Positions 33,419 through 42,236 of a DNA stretch of 64,000 bases are shown piece by piece. Under the pieces are notes generated by a model. That model searched no databases, was not told the origin of the DNA, and was given only the letters and a program-made list of their open reading frames with translations. Each line of letters opens with the position of its first letter. Positions within the stretch are counted from its first letter, which is position 1. This DNA is from Epsilonproteobacteria bacterium tcs-49 (GTDB taxonomy: Bacteria > Campylobacterota > Campylobacteria > Campylobacterales > Sulfurovaceae): positions 62,001 through 126,000 of the forward strand of contig LLYS01000001.1 in NCBI GenBank assembly GCA_002049495.1, written 5' to 3'. The translations under genes were made by a program, and so were the position numbers.

Positions 33419-34088
33419 AGCCCAGGTGGAGGCTTTAAAAGAGGAGGAGGAGTTTGAAAAGCTCGGTGATGCGAAGTACCTGCACCATGAGGATACGGAA
33501 GCAAGACTCTACTGGGCTTTTTGCCGCCCCAGCGGCTCCCATCCCGAGCAGCTAAAGGACCCTGAACCCCTCGTTTCGATCATGGCTTTTAACCACTCCC
33601 GCCTCGGGGCGCTGGAGCGCTTTTCCCTGCTGCATCCCAAGGTGATCCAAGATCCCGAGCTGCGGCAAAAGATCCGCAACCGCTCCCGAATGCTTTTTCG
33701 CGATCTGGTCGATAACGATTTTACCGAACTCAACCGGGTTCTTGACCGGGTCCCCCAATTCCTTCCCCTGGCGATCGATCAATTGAAAAACGGCCGAAAA
33801 TGGAACGAGATAGCCGCAGACGACGTCGAAGCTTCCCGCTTTATCGAAACGGTAGGCGAACTTGCCGACGAGAGTTTTTTCAAAGCGCTTTATGAGAAAC
33901 TCACCCCCGTGGAAGAACTCGACGCCGACGCTTTGAAAACCCACCTGCAAAAACTTCTAAAGCGCAAAGGGCAGCTGCATCCAAAACTCAGTGAGTTTTA
34001 CCGCGAAAAGACCCTACACTGGCTCAAGAACTCCTCGCTGCACCCTTTACAGAAAAAGTCCCTCCAGCAACTGCTGAAATCTTTGTAG
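33390..34088 (+). CDS. Helical protein of unknown function, paralogue A of MoxR operon
   Basis: The 232-residue protein starts inside the VWA gene (29-base overlap) at an ATG giving MEELFNLTYKAQ. It is entirely helical and charged, without signal peptide or membrane segment. The middle and C-terminal parts (LFRDLVDNDFTELNRVL; KGQLHPKLSEFYREKTLHWL, then PLQKKSLQQLLKSL) resemble the next gene product. I do not recognise the family. Tight overlap suggests it acts with the ATPase and the VWA protein, as adaptor or substrate. Confidence 0.75.
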   Translation: MEELFNLTYKAQVEALKEEEEFEKLGDAKYLHHEDTEARLYWAFCRPSGSHPEQLKDPEPLVSIMAFNHSRLGALERFSLLHPKVIQDPELRQKIRNRSRMLFRDLVDNDFTELNRVLDRVPQFLPLAIDQLKNGRKWNEIAADDVEASRFIETVGELADESFFKALYEKLTPVEELDADALKTHLQKLLKRKGQLHPKLSEFYREKTLHWLKNSSLHPLQKKSLQQLLKSL

Positions 34089-34114
34089 GGTATGAAAGAT
34101 GCATAGATTCCCCC

Positions 34115-34678
34115 ATGGACGAGAGTTACGATTTGGAAAATTATGAACGCTTTTTAGGGGATTTTAAAAGCCACGGCGGCCACTGGGAAAAGATAGAAAA
34201 ACGCACCGCCACGCTTTTTCAAGTCCTGATCGACGGGGATCTCAAGGAGTTGGTCTTTGTGTTGCGCCACTACCCCAAATATATCGAAATCGTGTGTGAT
34301 CATTTCCGCTATCTTTACAACTACTCGGAGCAAAACGCCGATATCTACGCCGCGTCAAAGCTGCTGTGGATGAGTGAGGGATACCATCAAAAACAGTTCG
34401 TGCGCAATCTCGTACGCAAACTCGAAAGCATCGATGAATACGATATCACCCGGTTAAAGCAGTTTACCGATACGCTTTTAAAAGATGAAGAAAAGATCCA
34501 TCCGATCATTTTGAGCTACTATAAGGAGATGATCCTTTCACGGCTGCAAAGCGGAGCGTTTCATAAACTCCAAATAAAAGTTTTGGAAAAAAAACTCTCC
34601 GAAATCACGGTCAAAAGCGAATTTGATTTCAGCGCGAAGGACCGGGATGCGGGGCTGGATATCCCCTATATGGATTAA
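34115..34678 (+). CDS. Helical protein of unknown function, paralogue B of MoxR operon
   Basis: The 187-residue protein shares a repeat-like layout with paralogue A: LFQVLIDGDLKELVFVLRHYPKY lines up with LFRDLVDNDFTELNRVLDRVPQF, and EKIHPIILSYYKEMILSRL with GQLHPKLSEFYREKTLHWL. It has no signal peptide. The gap to paralogue A is 26 bases; the ribosome site is weak. The ArsC-like gene follows nine bases after its stop. Function unknown. Confidence 0.75.
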   Translation: MDESYDLENYERFLGDFKSHGGHWEKIEKRTATLFQVLIDGDLKELVFVLRHYPKYIEIVCDHFRYLYNYSEQNADIYAASKLLWMSEGYHQKQFVRNLVRKLESIDEYDITRLKQFTDTLLKDEEKIHPIILSYYKEMILSRLQSGAFHKLQIKVLEKKLSEITVKSEFDFSAKDRDAGLDIPYMD

Positions 34679-34687
34679 GGAGAAGCG

Positions 34688-35110
34688 ATGACATTTCATA
34701 CCCGACCCGAAACGGTAATCTTTTACGAAAAACCCGGTTGCAAGGGCAACGCGCGGCAAAAAAAGTTGCTGCAAAGCCGCGGGGTCACCCTGGAGGTACG
34801 CAGTATCCTCCACACGCCCTGGAGCGAAGAGACCCTGCTACCCTTTTTTGAGGGCCTTCGTCCCAAAGAGATGATCAACCCCTTTGCGCCGCAGATCAAA
34901 AACAAAGAGATTGATCCCGAAAAACTCTCCAAAAAGCAGCTGGTGGCGATGATGATACAAACGCCCCTGCTGATCAAGCGACCGCTGATGCGGGCAAAGG
35001 AAACCTTTATCTGCGGCTTTGACCTGCCGCGCCTCTCCGAAGCGCTGCAACGCCCCCTTGATGGCGATATGCGGATCGGTACGTGCCGCAGCGACGAGGA
35101 GTGCAGTTAG
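34688..35110 (+). CDS. ArsC/Spx-family thioredoxin-fold protein (nitrogenase-associated type)
   Basis: A 140-residue ArsC-like protein with the redox or ligand cysteine in EKPGCKGNARQKKLL and the conserved arginine segment TPLLIKRPLM. The pattern GNARQKKLL with IDPEKLSKKQLVAMM resembles the 'nitrogenase-associated' ArsC-like proteins (NifO type) more than true arsenate reductase. Two further cysteines lie at the C-terminus (GTCRSDEECS). AAGGAGAAG precedes the ATG. It is the last gene of the MoxR operon and its stop overlaps the convergent SHOCT gene by four bases. Whether it serves nitrogen fixation cannot be told; no nif gene is in the window. Confidence 0.82.
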   Translation: MTFHTRPETVIFYEKPGCKGNARQKKLLQSRGVTLEVRSILHTPWSEETLLPFFEGLRPKEMINPFAPQIKNKEIDPEKLSKKQLVAMMIQTPLLIKRPLMRAKETFICGFDLPRLSEALQRPLDGDMRIGTCRSDEECS

Positions 35111-35319
35111 GGCCGTTTGATCTCTTGGGAGCGCTCCCGGTATTCCTGCAGGTCGATCTCGCCTTTGGCGTAGCGCTCATCGAGAATATCCTGCGCGCTT
35201 TTTTCTTTTTTGCCGCACTCGCCCCTGCCTTTGACCACATACACCATCGCCGCGACTGCGACCAAAAGAATGATCCAACTCCATCCCATCATATGGAAGC
35301 CGTCTTGATAACCGTACAT
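35107..35319 (-). CDS. Small SHOCT-domain membrane protein
   Basis: A 70-residue protein with one membrane helix (MMGWSWIILLVAVAAMVYVV) and a C-terminal SHOCT domain (AQDILDERYAKGEIDLQEYRER). SHOCT proteins are small and widespread; the role is mostly unknown, with oligomerisation or sensing suggested. An AAAGGAG site lies before the ATG, immediately after a perfect hairpin, so expression is probably controlled at that point. Confidence 0.88.
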   Translation of the reverse strand: MYGYQDGFHMMGWSWIILLVAVAAMVYVVKGRGECGKKEKSAQDILDERYAKGEIDLQEYRERSQEIKRP

Positions 35320-35331
35320 ACCGCACTCCTT

Positions 35332-35354
35332 TCTATCCGCACTTTACGGATAGA
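35332..35354 (-). promoter_or_regulatory. Perfect dyad in the leader of the SHOCT gene
   Basis: TCTATCCG and CGGATAGA form a perfect eight-base inverted repeat with a seven-base spacer; the arm nearer the gene abuts AAGGAG of the ribosome site. A third CGGATA half-site lies at about 35395-35400. It could be an operator or a translation-blocking hairpin. The other bases up to 35417 are AT-rich. Confidence 0.6.
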
Positions 35355-35417
35355 CCATTTCTATAATATATATTTATAAAACACTATAACATACGGATAT
35401 TAATACAGCTTTAACGC

Positions 35418-36605
35418 TTAGCGTTTTTGCAGAGTTTTATACCCCTTATTGACTTTCCATTGCAGTATCTTTTTATAAAAAAGCGTAATGATTCGTTTGA
35501 GCAGGTAAGCACTGTAGCCTTTGATGACGACGCGGCCAAAGAGCGTTCCCACGGCAAATTTGCCCCCAAGGGCGATAAAGTAACCGTATATTTTGGGGAC
35601 GCGGGCTTTCATGGGGGAACCCTGTACCAGCCGGAGAATATTTTGGGCGCAAAAAATACCGGCCTGCTCCGCCGCCTGCGCGGTTGGAGGTACACTCTCC
35701 TTGCCATCTTTGATATCGGCCACATCCCCAACCGCAAAGACGTTTCCGCTGCTTTCCAGACGGTAATATTGATCGACAAGGTACTGCCCCGCTGCGTTCA
35801 TATCACCGGAACCGGGAATCGATTCGGCTTTGATCCCGCCGGTAAAGATCATAAAATCAAAATCCAGCCGCGCGCCGTCTTTGAGGAGGAGTCTGTTTTC
35901 CTCCACTTCGGCGATAAAGGAGTCGGTTTTGATCTGCACATCCAATTCCCGCAGGCGCTTTTGGGTATAGTCGATAATCTTGGGATCCATCCCCGGTAAA
36001 ATCGTAGACGCGGCATCGATCAGGGTGATGGTAAAGCCCTCACAGCGCATGCCGATCACTTTGAGATACTCTTTGAGGATATAACTCATCTCCGCGGCGA
36101 TCTCAACCCCCGAAAGCCCCGCACCGCCTACGACGATATTGAAGCTTTTGATATGGCACTGATGTTGATTGGTGATATATTGATAGATCGTATTTTCAAA
36201 ACGCTGTTTAAACTCCAACGCGCGCGGCAGGGTTTTGACACCGTTGGAAAACTCCCTGATCCCTTTGATAAAGGCGGGAAAGTTGGTGCGTGCCCCCGTA
36301 GCGATGATGAGATAATCATAGTCGTAGCTGCCGCTTTGGGTGATAACGGTATTGTCGTTTTTTTCAACGGCGACGACTTCATCAAGCACAAACTCTATGG
36401 AGGGATCCACTCCCTTTGCAAAGGAGGCGATATCAACGGTCATATCGGAGATGTTGCATTTATTGGCGATGAAATCGTACGCTTCGGTTTGCAGGTAGTG
36501 GTAATTGTTTTTATCGATCAGGGTAATGTCCAACCCCCTGTCCGCTAAAAACTGTATCGCTTTAAGTCCCGCATATCCGCCGCCGATCACTACTACTTTT
36601 GCCAC
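35418..36605 (-). CDS. Type II NADH:quinone oxidoreductase (NDH-2 family)
   Basis: A 395-residue flavoprotein of the pyridine nucleotide-disulfide oxidoreductase superfamily. FAD binding is seen in VVVIGGGYAGLKAI at the N-terminus, NAD(P) binding in FNIVVGGAGLSGVEIAAEM (about 160-178), then ATGARTNFPAF and the FAD loop VFAVGDVADI near 295. The basic C-terminal amphipathic region (AYLLKRIITLFYKKILQW) fits membrane attachment of NDH-2 proteins. It would pass electrons to menaquinone without pumping protons, although relatives include sulfide:quinone reductases, which need extra cysteines not seen here. The start is a GTG. Confidence 0.87.
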   Translation of the reverse strand: MAKVVVIGGGYAGLKAIQFLADRGLDITLIDKNNYHYLQTEAYDFIANKCNISDMTVDIASFAKGVDPSIEFVLDEVVAVEKNDNTVITQSGSYDYDYLIIATGARTNFPAFIKGIREFSNGVKTLPRALEFKQRFENTIYQYITNQHQCHIKSFNIVVGGAGLSGVEIAAEMSYILKEYLKVIGMRCEGFTITLIDAASTILPGMDPKIIDYTQKRLRELDVQIKTDSFIAEVEENRLLLKDGARLDFDFMIFTGGIKAESIPGSGDMNAAGQYLVDQYYRLESSGNVFAVGDVADIKDGKESVPPTAQAAEQAGIFCAQNILRLVQGSPMKARVPKIYGYFIALGGKFAVGTLFGRVVIKGYSAYLLKRIITLFYKKILQWKVNKGYKTLQKR

Positions 36606-36666
36606 TGTACCGCCTTCTGTTTTGTTGCTGAAAACTTACCGTAGTTTCATAGCACTAAAGTAGCAT

Positions 36667-37560
36667 TTACGGGTTATGCACTTCCCCGAGACTTTCCAAA
36701 TACGCAATAAACTTCTCATCCTTTCGGATCGGATCAAAGCTTTTTTCCGACTCGATATCGTTGAGCAGCGTTGAACTCAATGAAATCGCCTGGGAGATAT
36801 CGGCGATAGCGTTTTCGACGTTTTCAAGCTCGGCGTTGACACAGGCGCGCTGCCAAAAGGAGTAAGCGTACTGATCATCCAGCTCCAAAGCCTGATTGCA
36901 CAGGTTCAACGCCCACTCTTTTTCACCCAGATCAAGTACCGCGTCGGCTTTGTAGGTCAGCGCTTCCACGTTTTCGGGTTCGATAGAGAGGATTTGATCG
37001 TAAATCTCCACTTTCGCCTGCACGTTGTCTTCAAGCTGGCTTCTGCGCCACAGGGCGTGTACCTGGTTGGAGCGGTTGATGCGCTCCTGGTTCTCAAAGA
37101 TCTGTTCCGAGCGCTTTTGCATCTGCTCTTCGACGGCGCGCAGTTTCTTTTCATAGTGTTCGACCACCTTCTCCACCCGCTGCTGGACGATCACTTTGGT
37201 CTGCTCTCTGGCGTCTTTGACGCTTTTCCAGCCAAACAGCGCAAACAGCGCAAACAGCGACGCTACGGCGGTAAGGATAAAGAAGATGTTGTTGACCGTA
37301 TTGGTCACGTAGTTCATCGCCCGATCCGATACGTCCAACCGCGAATTGGTGATCTTATCGGTCATCTCTACGCGAAGCTGCTGCTGCTGGATGCGCAGGT
37401 CCCTGACTTCATCCATCAAGTAGCGCTCCACAAAGGGGTTATACATCGGTTTTTCCAACTGATTGATTTTTTTCTGCGCCTTTTCATCCAGCTCCTGTGT
37501 ACTTGCCGCAAAAAGCGTACAGCTGATCACTACCATCGCTACAATGAACCGTCCTACCAT
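36667..37560 (-). CDS. TPR protein with signal peptide and one membrane helix
   Basis: A 297-residue protein. A signal sequence (MVGRFIVAMVVISCTLFA) and a second hydrophobic helix near 90-115 (NNIFFILTAVASLFALFALFGW) bracket a periplasmic helix; a coiled coil (120-165) and TPR repeats (about 170-260; ILSIEPENVEALTYKADAVLDLG, ALELDDQYAYSFWQRA) follow. I use the ATG at 37560, since AGGAG is six bases upstream; a TTG two codons earlier is too close. Role unknown. It follows the DUF218 gene by nine bases. Confidence 0.83.
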   Translation of the reverse strand: MVGRFIVAMVVISCTLFAASTQELDEKAQKKINQLEKPMYNPFVERYLMDEVRDLRIQQQQLRVEMTDKITNSRLDVSDRAMNYVTNTVNNIFFILTAVASLFALFALFGWKSVKDAREQTKVIVQQRVEKVVEHYEKKLRAVEEQMQKRSEQIFENQERINRSNQVHALWRRSQLEDNVQAKVEIYDQILSIEPENVEALTYKADAVLDLGEKEWALNLCNQALELDDQYAYSFWQRACVNAELENVENAIADISQAISLSSTLLNDIESEKSFDPIRKDEKFIAYLESLGEVHNP

Positions 37561-37569
37561 CTTCAACTC

Positions 37570-38319
37570 CTATATATATCCTCTGAATTTATACCATACC
37601 AACCCAAGATACTCATGCCATACCTGCTGCACGACCTGTATGTTACCGCCTCCAAAACCGTACCATCGGACGCTGTTTGTGGTCAAAAAGTCGGTCGGAG
37701 CGGCGACGGGGTGCAGTCCCGCTTTTTCAAAGATCGCCATCGCCCGGGGCATATGCACCGCGGAGGTGACTAAAAAAAGGGGCGTATCCCCAAAGCGCTT
37801 TTTGTATTGCAGCGCTTCCTCCATGGTATCCCTGGGCTTGGTTTGCAGCATGATAGATCCCTTTGCGACCCCAAAGGCACGGGCTACTTTAGCTTGGATT
37901 GTAGCATGGGAATGCTTTTGCCTTCCTTGATACCCCGATAGGATCAGTTGACTTTCTGGTAGCTGCTTATGCAGCAGTATCCCCTCGGCCAAACGCTTCA
38001 TCGCACTGTCTGAAGGCATGGAGCTTAGGGGACGAAAAGCGCTTTCGTCGTGCCCCGCTCCCAGAACGAGAATATGATCGATACCGTAGCTTTGGGGGTC
38101 CTCAATCTTCGTATAGCGCTGCTCCAAAGGGATCGCAAAATAGTGGGCAAAAGGGTCGCTGCTAAAAAGCAGCAGCAAAATAAACGCTCCTCCGAAGGAG
38201 AGTTTTGCCAGTTTATAGCGCTTTGTAAAGAGAGAGAAAAACCCGATCAGGGCAAAGAGAAAGATAAGCGGCAGCGGCATCAGCACCGCCGCGAGAAACT
38301 TTTTCAGCGCAAAGCCCAC
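37570..38319 (-). CDS. DUF218 (ElyC/SanA/YdcF) membrane protein
   Basis: A 249-residue protein with two N-terminal membrane helices (near 8-28 and 38-55) and a DUF218 domain from about residue 80 (HILVLGAGHD, RLAEGILLHKQLPESQLILSG, RDTMEEAL, FLVTSAVHMPRAMAIFEKAGL, PVAAPTDF). Members affect envelope integrity or undecaprenyl carrier metabolism in E. coli (ElyC). The start is GTG with a weak ribosome site, three bases after the hemC stop. Confidence 0.86.
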   Translation of the reverse strand: MGFALKKFLAAVLMPLPLIFLFALIGFFSLFTKRYKLAKLSFGGAFILLLLFSSDPFAHYFAIPLEQRYTKIEDPQSYGIDHILVLGAGHDESAFRPLSSMPSDSAMKRLAEGILLHKQLPESQLILSGYQGRQKHSHATIQAKVARAFGVAKGSIMLQTKPRDTMEEALQYKKRFGDTPLFLVTSAVHMPRAMAIFEKAGLHPVAAPTDFLTTNSVRWYGFGGGNIQVVQQVWHEYLGLVWYKFRGYI

Positions 38320-38322
38320 GGA

Positions 38323-39282
38323 TTATAATCTTTCGCAGCGCTCATCTTTGAAAGCGACCTCTTCGGCTCTCGCCAAAATCTCCATCGCTCCCGCGTCGAT
38401 CATCTCCTGGGCCAGAGAGATCCCGAGGTTTTTCGCCGCCGCGAGGGAGGAGCTTTGGCTGCGCTCGAGGATGTTGGTCCCATCGGGCAAACCGACCATC
38501 GCTTTGATATGCACCGTTTGCTCCCGGATATAGGCGTGTACGCCGATGGGTACGGAGCAGCTGCCCTGCAGGGTGCGCACAAAATCCCGCTCCAGATTGG
38601 CGCAAAAAGCGCTGTGTTCATCGTTCAGACTCGCCGCGATCCGCTCCAACTCCTTATTCCCGTCGACGATTTCGATGCCAAGGGCCGCTTGTCCCATAGG
38701 CGGCATCATCACCTCCACGTCGATGGGATCATGGAAGGGAACCTCTTTTAAAAGATCCAGACGCTTCATCCCGATATACGCCAGAATGATCGCGTCGTAT
38801 TCACCGCGGGCGAGCTTGGCCAGACGGGTGTTGACGTTGCCGCGCAGATTTTTCACTTTCAAGTCGGGGCGCTGCTTCAAAAGCTGCATCCGGCGGCGCA
38901 GGCTGGTCGTACCCACCACCGCACCGCTTGGCAACTCTTCGATGTTTTTGTATTTGTGCGACAAAAACACATCCCTGTCGTCCGCTTTTTTCGTAATAGC
39001 CGCAAGCTTCAAGCCCTCGGGCATGGTCGTGGGCACATCTTTGAGGCTGTGCACCGCCAGATCGGCGTTGCCCGCAAGCATCTCATCTTCGAGCTCTTTG
39101 GTAAAGTGCCCCTTGCCGCCGATCAGGGCCAGCGGCTTATCCAAAACCTTGTCGCCTTTGCTGGTGATCTTGACGATCTCTACGCCCAGATCGGGAAAGC
39201 GCTTTTTGATCTCCTCTTCTATATGATATGCCTGCCACAGCGCCAGATTGCTGGCTCTGGTGGCGATTCGTACTGTTTGCAT
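38323..39282 (-). CDS. hemC: Porphobilinogen deaminase HemC
   Basis: Cytoplasmic enzyme joining four porphobilinogens to hydroxymethylbilane in heme synthesis. The 319-residue protein shows ATRASNLALWQAYHIEE, TSLRRRMQL, VKNLRGNVNTRL and the cofactor-attachment cysteine in LQGSCSVPIGVHAY. The start is ATG 39282 after GGGAG; a TTG one codon earlier would abut the ribosome site. It belongs to the hemA-proS-fxsA-dsb-hemC run; the arrangement of hemA and hemC near proS is common in Campylobacterota. Confidence 0.96.
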   Translation of the reverse strand: MQTVRIATRASNLALWQAYHIEEEIKKRFPDLGVEIVKITSKGDKVLDKPLALIGGKGHFTKELEDEMLAGNADLAVHSLKDVPTTMPEGLKLAAITKKADDRDVFLSHKYKNIEELPSGAVVGTTSLRRRMQLLKQRPDLKVKNLRGNVNTRLAKLARGEYDAIILAYIGMKRLDLLKEVPFHDPIDVEVMMPPMGQAALGIEIVDGNKELERIAASLNDEHSAFCANLERDFVRTLQGSCSVPIGVHAYIREQTVHIKAMVGLPDGTNILERSQSSSLAAAKNLGISLAQEMIDAGAMEILARAEEVAFKDERCERL

Positions 39283-39291
39283 CAACTCCCT

Positions 39292-40134
39292 TTACTCCAA
39301 AATTTGGCGCAATTTGTTACGCGACTTGTCGATCCGTCCGTCTACGAAGATCGTGGGCGTGCCCTTGACCATCGCTTCACGGCTGAGCTGCATATCGTGA
39401 GAAAGCTGCTGCGCTACGCTCGGCTTTTGCAGATCCTTTTGGGTAAGCGACGTTCCCAACACACCGTTGACCACTTCAAGGGCGTTTTTGGGGTCTTTGG
39501 CTTTTTTAAACAGTGCCTGATCGGCTTTAAAAGCTTTATATACCCGGTATTCAACGTTTTCAACCCCCTGCTGCGCCGCCGCGATCATCGCGAGCGAGAT
39601 CGGTTTTGCACTTTCGTGAAAGCTCAAGGGAAAGTGGTAGTAATACAGCGCGACTTTGCCGGGCTGCTTTTGCGCCTTCTCCATCATCTCCGGGGCAAAA
39701 CGTACGCAGTACGGGCACACGGGATCGCTAAAGACCACCACCTTGTGCTCGGCGTCGGGGTTGCCGGAGACGAGGTTTGCCTTGTTGTAGTATTTTTCTC
39801 CCAGCTTGGGGTACATATAGGTTTCGAGTTTGGATTTGTAGCTTGTACCCGTGCGCAGATCCAAAAGGTCTCTGGTGACCACTCGGCCGTCGGTAAAGAG
39901 CATATCTTTAACCTTTTTCGCTTCCCCGCGAACGTTGATATCAAGGTTGAGGATATATCCGGTCCACCCCTTTTTGATCTGTACCGATTCGGCGATAGCG
40001 ATATTGTCAATCTTTATCTGGGGATTGATACTCTTTCTTTCAAATTTTAAAATCAACTCATCCGTAGCGCTTGCCGCAAACAGGCTACTTGTCGCCAGTA
40101 CGATCAGAGTCAATAACTTCAACATCGATGACAT
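39292..40134 (-). CDS. Periplasmic thiol:disulfide protein (DsbA/DsbC-like)
   Basis: A 280-residue secreted protein with signal peptide (LLTLIVLATSSLFA) and a thioredoxin-fold domain from about residue 125. The active site is SDPVCPYCVRF and the cis-proline loop is GTPTIFVDG. The extra N-terminal region (residues 25-115) could be a dimerisation domain, as in DsbC/DsbG. It probably handles disulfides of secreted proteins, perhaps also of apocytochromes. The gene overlaps fxsA by 50 bases and has AAGGAG before the ATG. Confidence 0.86.
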   Translation of the reverse strand: MSSMLKLLTLIVLATSSLFAASATDELILKFERKSINPQIKIDNIAIAESVQIKKGWTGYILNLDINVRGEAKKVKDMLFTDGRVVTRDLLDLRTGTSYKSKLETYMYPKLGEKYYNKANLVSGNPDAEHKVVVFSDPVCPYCVRFAPEMMEKAQKQPGKVALYYYHFPLSFHESAKPISLAMIAAAQQGVENVEYRVYKAFKADQALFKKAKDPKNALEVVNGVLGTSLTQKDLQKPSVAQQLSHDMQLSREAMVKGTPTIFVDGRIDKSRNKLRQILE

Positions 40135-40522
40135 CGTTGTCTCCTTCTTTTTGAAATGGATCGTAGTGTTCTTGCTCTTTATCTTTGTTCTTAAGGTGGA
40201 GAAACCGCCGCGCGATCATGGTGGAAAACTTTTCAAACTGCAGCAGGATTCCCACGATATCGGTAAAAAAACCGGGTACGACCAGCAGTACGGCTCCAAG
40301 CATGGAAGCCAGATTCATCCGCTGAAACTCCTGCATACTGATCTGCCCCCTGGCCGCGGATTCGAGGTTGTCTCTAAGGGAGTAGTTGAAATTTTGGATG
40401 ATCACGACCCCGACGACCGCACTGAGCAGAATCTCCACAAAGGTCAGCAGCCCGCCCAGATTGGAAGCGATGGCCACTGAAACCAGCGTCTCTATGAAAA
40501 GATAGAGTAAAAAATAGGGCAT
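40085..40522 (-). CDS. fxsA: FxsA-family membrane protein
   Basis: A 145-residue inner-membrane protein with three hydrophobic segments (1-20, 25-45, 72-95) and the family pattern FIETLVSVAIASNLGG and GAVLLVVPGFFTDIVGILL. In E. coli FxsA interferes with F exclusion of phage T7; the general role is unknown. The C-terminal tail is charged and ends in an acidic stretch that overlaps the next gene. AGGAG stands before the ATG. Confidence 0.88.
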   Translation of the reverse strand: MPYFLLYLFIETLVSVAIASNLGGLLTFVEILLSAVVGVVIIQNFNYSLRDNLESAARGQISMQEFQRMNLASMLGAVLLVVPGFFTDIVGILLQFEKFSTMIARRFLHLKNKDKEQEHYDPFQKEGDNDVIDVEVIDSDRTGDK

Positions 40523-42214
40523 CTACACTCCTAGGTGATTGAGAATTTCATGCATATCGATCTCTATTTTATCTAAATTATCCCTATTGACAACTTCGAT
40601 CTTTCCTTCCAGGGCACCTTTGCCCACGATGATCCCGTAGGGGCACCCGATAAGTTCAAAATCTTTCATCTTGGCGCCGAAGCGGTCTTTTCTATCATCC
40701 AGCAGCGTTTCGATCCCGTTTTCACGAAGCTTGTCATAGACTTCGTCCCCCAGCTTGGCAAGCTGGTCGTCCTTGCTGTTAGCGACGATGATGTGCGCTT
40801 CAAAGGGAGCGCTGGCTTTGGTCCACTTGCACCCCTTTTCATCGTGATTTTGCTCGATCACGGCGGCGATAAGACGGCTGACGCCGATGCCGTAGGTACC
40901 CATCTCAAAGGGTTTGGCTTTACCGTTTTCATCGAGAAAAGTCGCTTCAAGCGGCTTGGAGTAGCGGTCCTGAAGTTTAAAGATATGTCCCGCTTCGATC
41001 CCTTTGGTATAACCGAGGGTGCCGCCGCAGCAGGGGCAGCTATCCCCCTCCTGGACTTCGGAAAGGTCTTTAAACTGCGCTTTATCAAAGCTTTCGAAAC
41101 TTGCGCCCACCAGGTGATAATCCGTTTCGTTGGCTCCGACGATGCAGCACTTCTCCCCCTCCAGGGAGTTATCGATCACCGTCTCGATCCCCAGCTCCAA
41201 AGGCCCGACGTAGCCCGCGACGAGCCCCGCATCGGCAAGCTCCTGTTCACTGGCATCGATCAGATCGTCCGCGTCTACGGCGTTAAGGGCTTTGACCTCC
41301 TGGAGCGTATCGCAGCCACGCAGGACAAAAGCCACCAGGCGGGACTCCCCGTCGGTGATCGCTTTTTTCACCACCGTTTTGACCACAAAGTAGGGATCGA
41401 CTTTGAAAAATTCGCTCACCTCTTCGATCGTGGTTACGCCGGGGGTTTTAAACTTGGCGAACTCCGCTTCCATCTCCTCCCGGGGTCGGGGTTTGGGCTT
41501 TGCCGTAGCCGCTTCGACGTTGGCGGCGTATTCGCATTTGTCGCAGGTAACGATAGTATCTTCCCCGCTGTCGGCAAGGACCATGAACTCCTTGGATCCG
41601 CTGCCGCCGATGGCGCCGCTGTCGGCTTCAACCACGCGAAAGTCCAGCCCCAGCCGCGTAAAAATCTTTTTGTACGTTTGCTCCATCAGATCAAATTCGC
41701 GGTTCATATCCTCGCGGTTCGCATGGAAACTGTAGCCGTCTTTCATCAAAAATTCCCGACCGCGCATGAGCCCAAAACGGGGACGGATTTCGTCGCGAAA
41801 CTTGGTATTGATCTGATAGAGATTGATCGGCAGCTGCTTATAACTGCGTACGCTTTGCTTGACCAGATTGACCATCATCTCTTCATGCGTCGGCCCCAGG
41901 ACGAATTCGTTGTCCTTTCTATCCTCAAAACGCAGCAGTTCCCGGCCGTATTTATTCAAGCGGCCGCTTTTTTCCCACAGCGAGGCGGGGGTGACAAAGC
42001 CCAGCTGTACCTCGTTGCACCCGGCTTTGTCCAACTCCTCCTTGATCACGTTTCGGATATTGTCCTGCACCATCTTTCCCAAAGGCAGCAGATTGTATAT
42101 CCCGCTGCTGACGTGCTGGATAAAGCCCGCTCGAAGCAGCATCTTATGACTGGGCAGTACCGCGTCTTTGGGGATCTCCTTGGTCGTGGGGATTAAAATG
42201 TGTGAATATCGCAT
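40523..42214 (-). CDS. proS: Prolyl-tRNA synthetase ProS
   Basis: Class II aminoacyl-tRNA synthetase of 563 residues, the bacterial type with an editing (YbaK-like) insertion at about 225-385. Motif 2 appears as [19 protein letters not shown] and motif 3 as [20 protein letters not shown]-terminal anticodon-binding domain (470-563) contains [20 protein letters not shown]. Ribosome site AAAGGA. It is sandwiched between hemA and fxsA in a tight operon, only 22 bases after hemA. Confidence 0.97.
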   Translation of the reverse strand: MRYSHILIPTTKEIPKDAVLPSHKMLLRAGFIQHVSSGIYNLLPLGKMVQDNIRNVIKEELDKAGCNEVQLGFVTPASLWEKSGRLNKYGRELLRFEDRKDNEFVLGPTHEEMMVNLVKQSVRSYKQLPINLYQINTKFRDEIRPRFGLMRGREFLMKDGYSFHANREDMNREFDLMEQTYKKIFTRLGLDFRVVEADSGAIGGSGSKEFMVLADSGEDTIVTCDKCEYAANVEAATAKPKPRPREEMEAEFAKFKTPGVTTIEEVSEFFKVDPYFVVKTVVKKAITDGESRLVAFVLRGCDTLQEVKALNAVDADDLIDASEQELADAGLVAGYVGPLELGIETVIDNSLEGEKCCIVGANETDYHLVGASFESFDKAQFKDLSEVQEGDSCPCCGGTLGYTKGIEAGHIFKLQDRYSKPLEATFLDENGKAKPFEMGTYGIGVSRLIAAVIEQNHDEKGCKWTKASAPFEAHIIVANSKDDQLAKLGDEVYDKLRENGIETLLDDRKDRFGAKMKDFELIGCPYGIIVGKGALEGKIEVVNRDNLDKIEIDMHEILNHLGV

Positions 42215-42236
42215 ATCTGGTTTCCTTTAACTTAAA

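Noticed and set aside
34688-35110. Arsenate reductase
   Set aside because: The sequence around the cysteine and the C-terminal part match the nitrogenase-associated ArsC-like group, and no ars gene is near.
35418-36605. Sulfide:quinone reductase instead of NDH-2
   Set aside because: The conserved redox cysteines of sulfide:quinone reductases are not seen; the two nucleotide folds and basic membrane tail fit NDH-2 better.
40793-42196. Open frame of 467 codons on the plus strand opposite proS
   Set aside because: Antisense to proS, with low-complexity composition and no recognisable motif.
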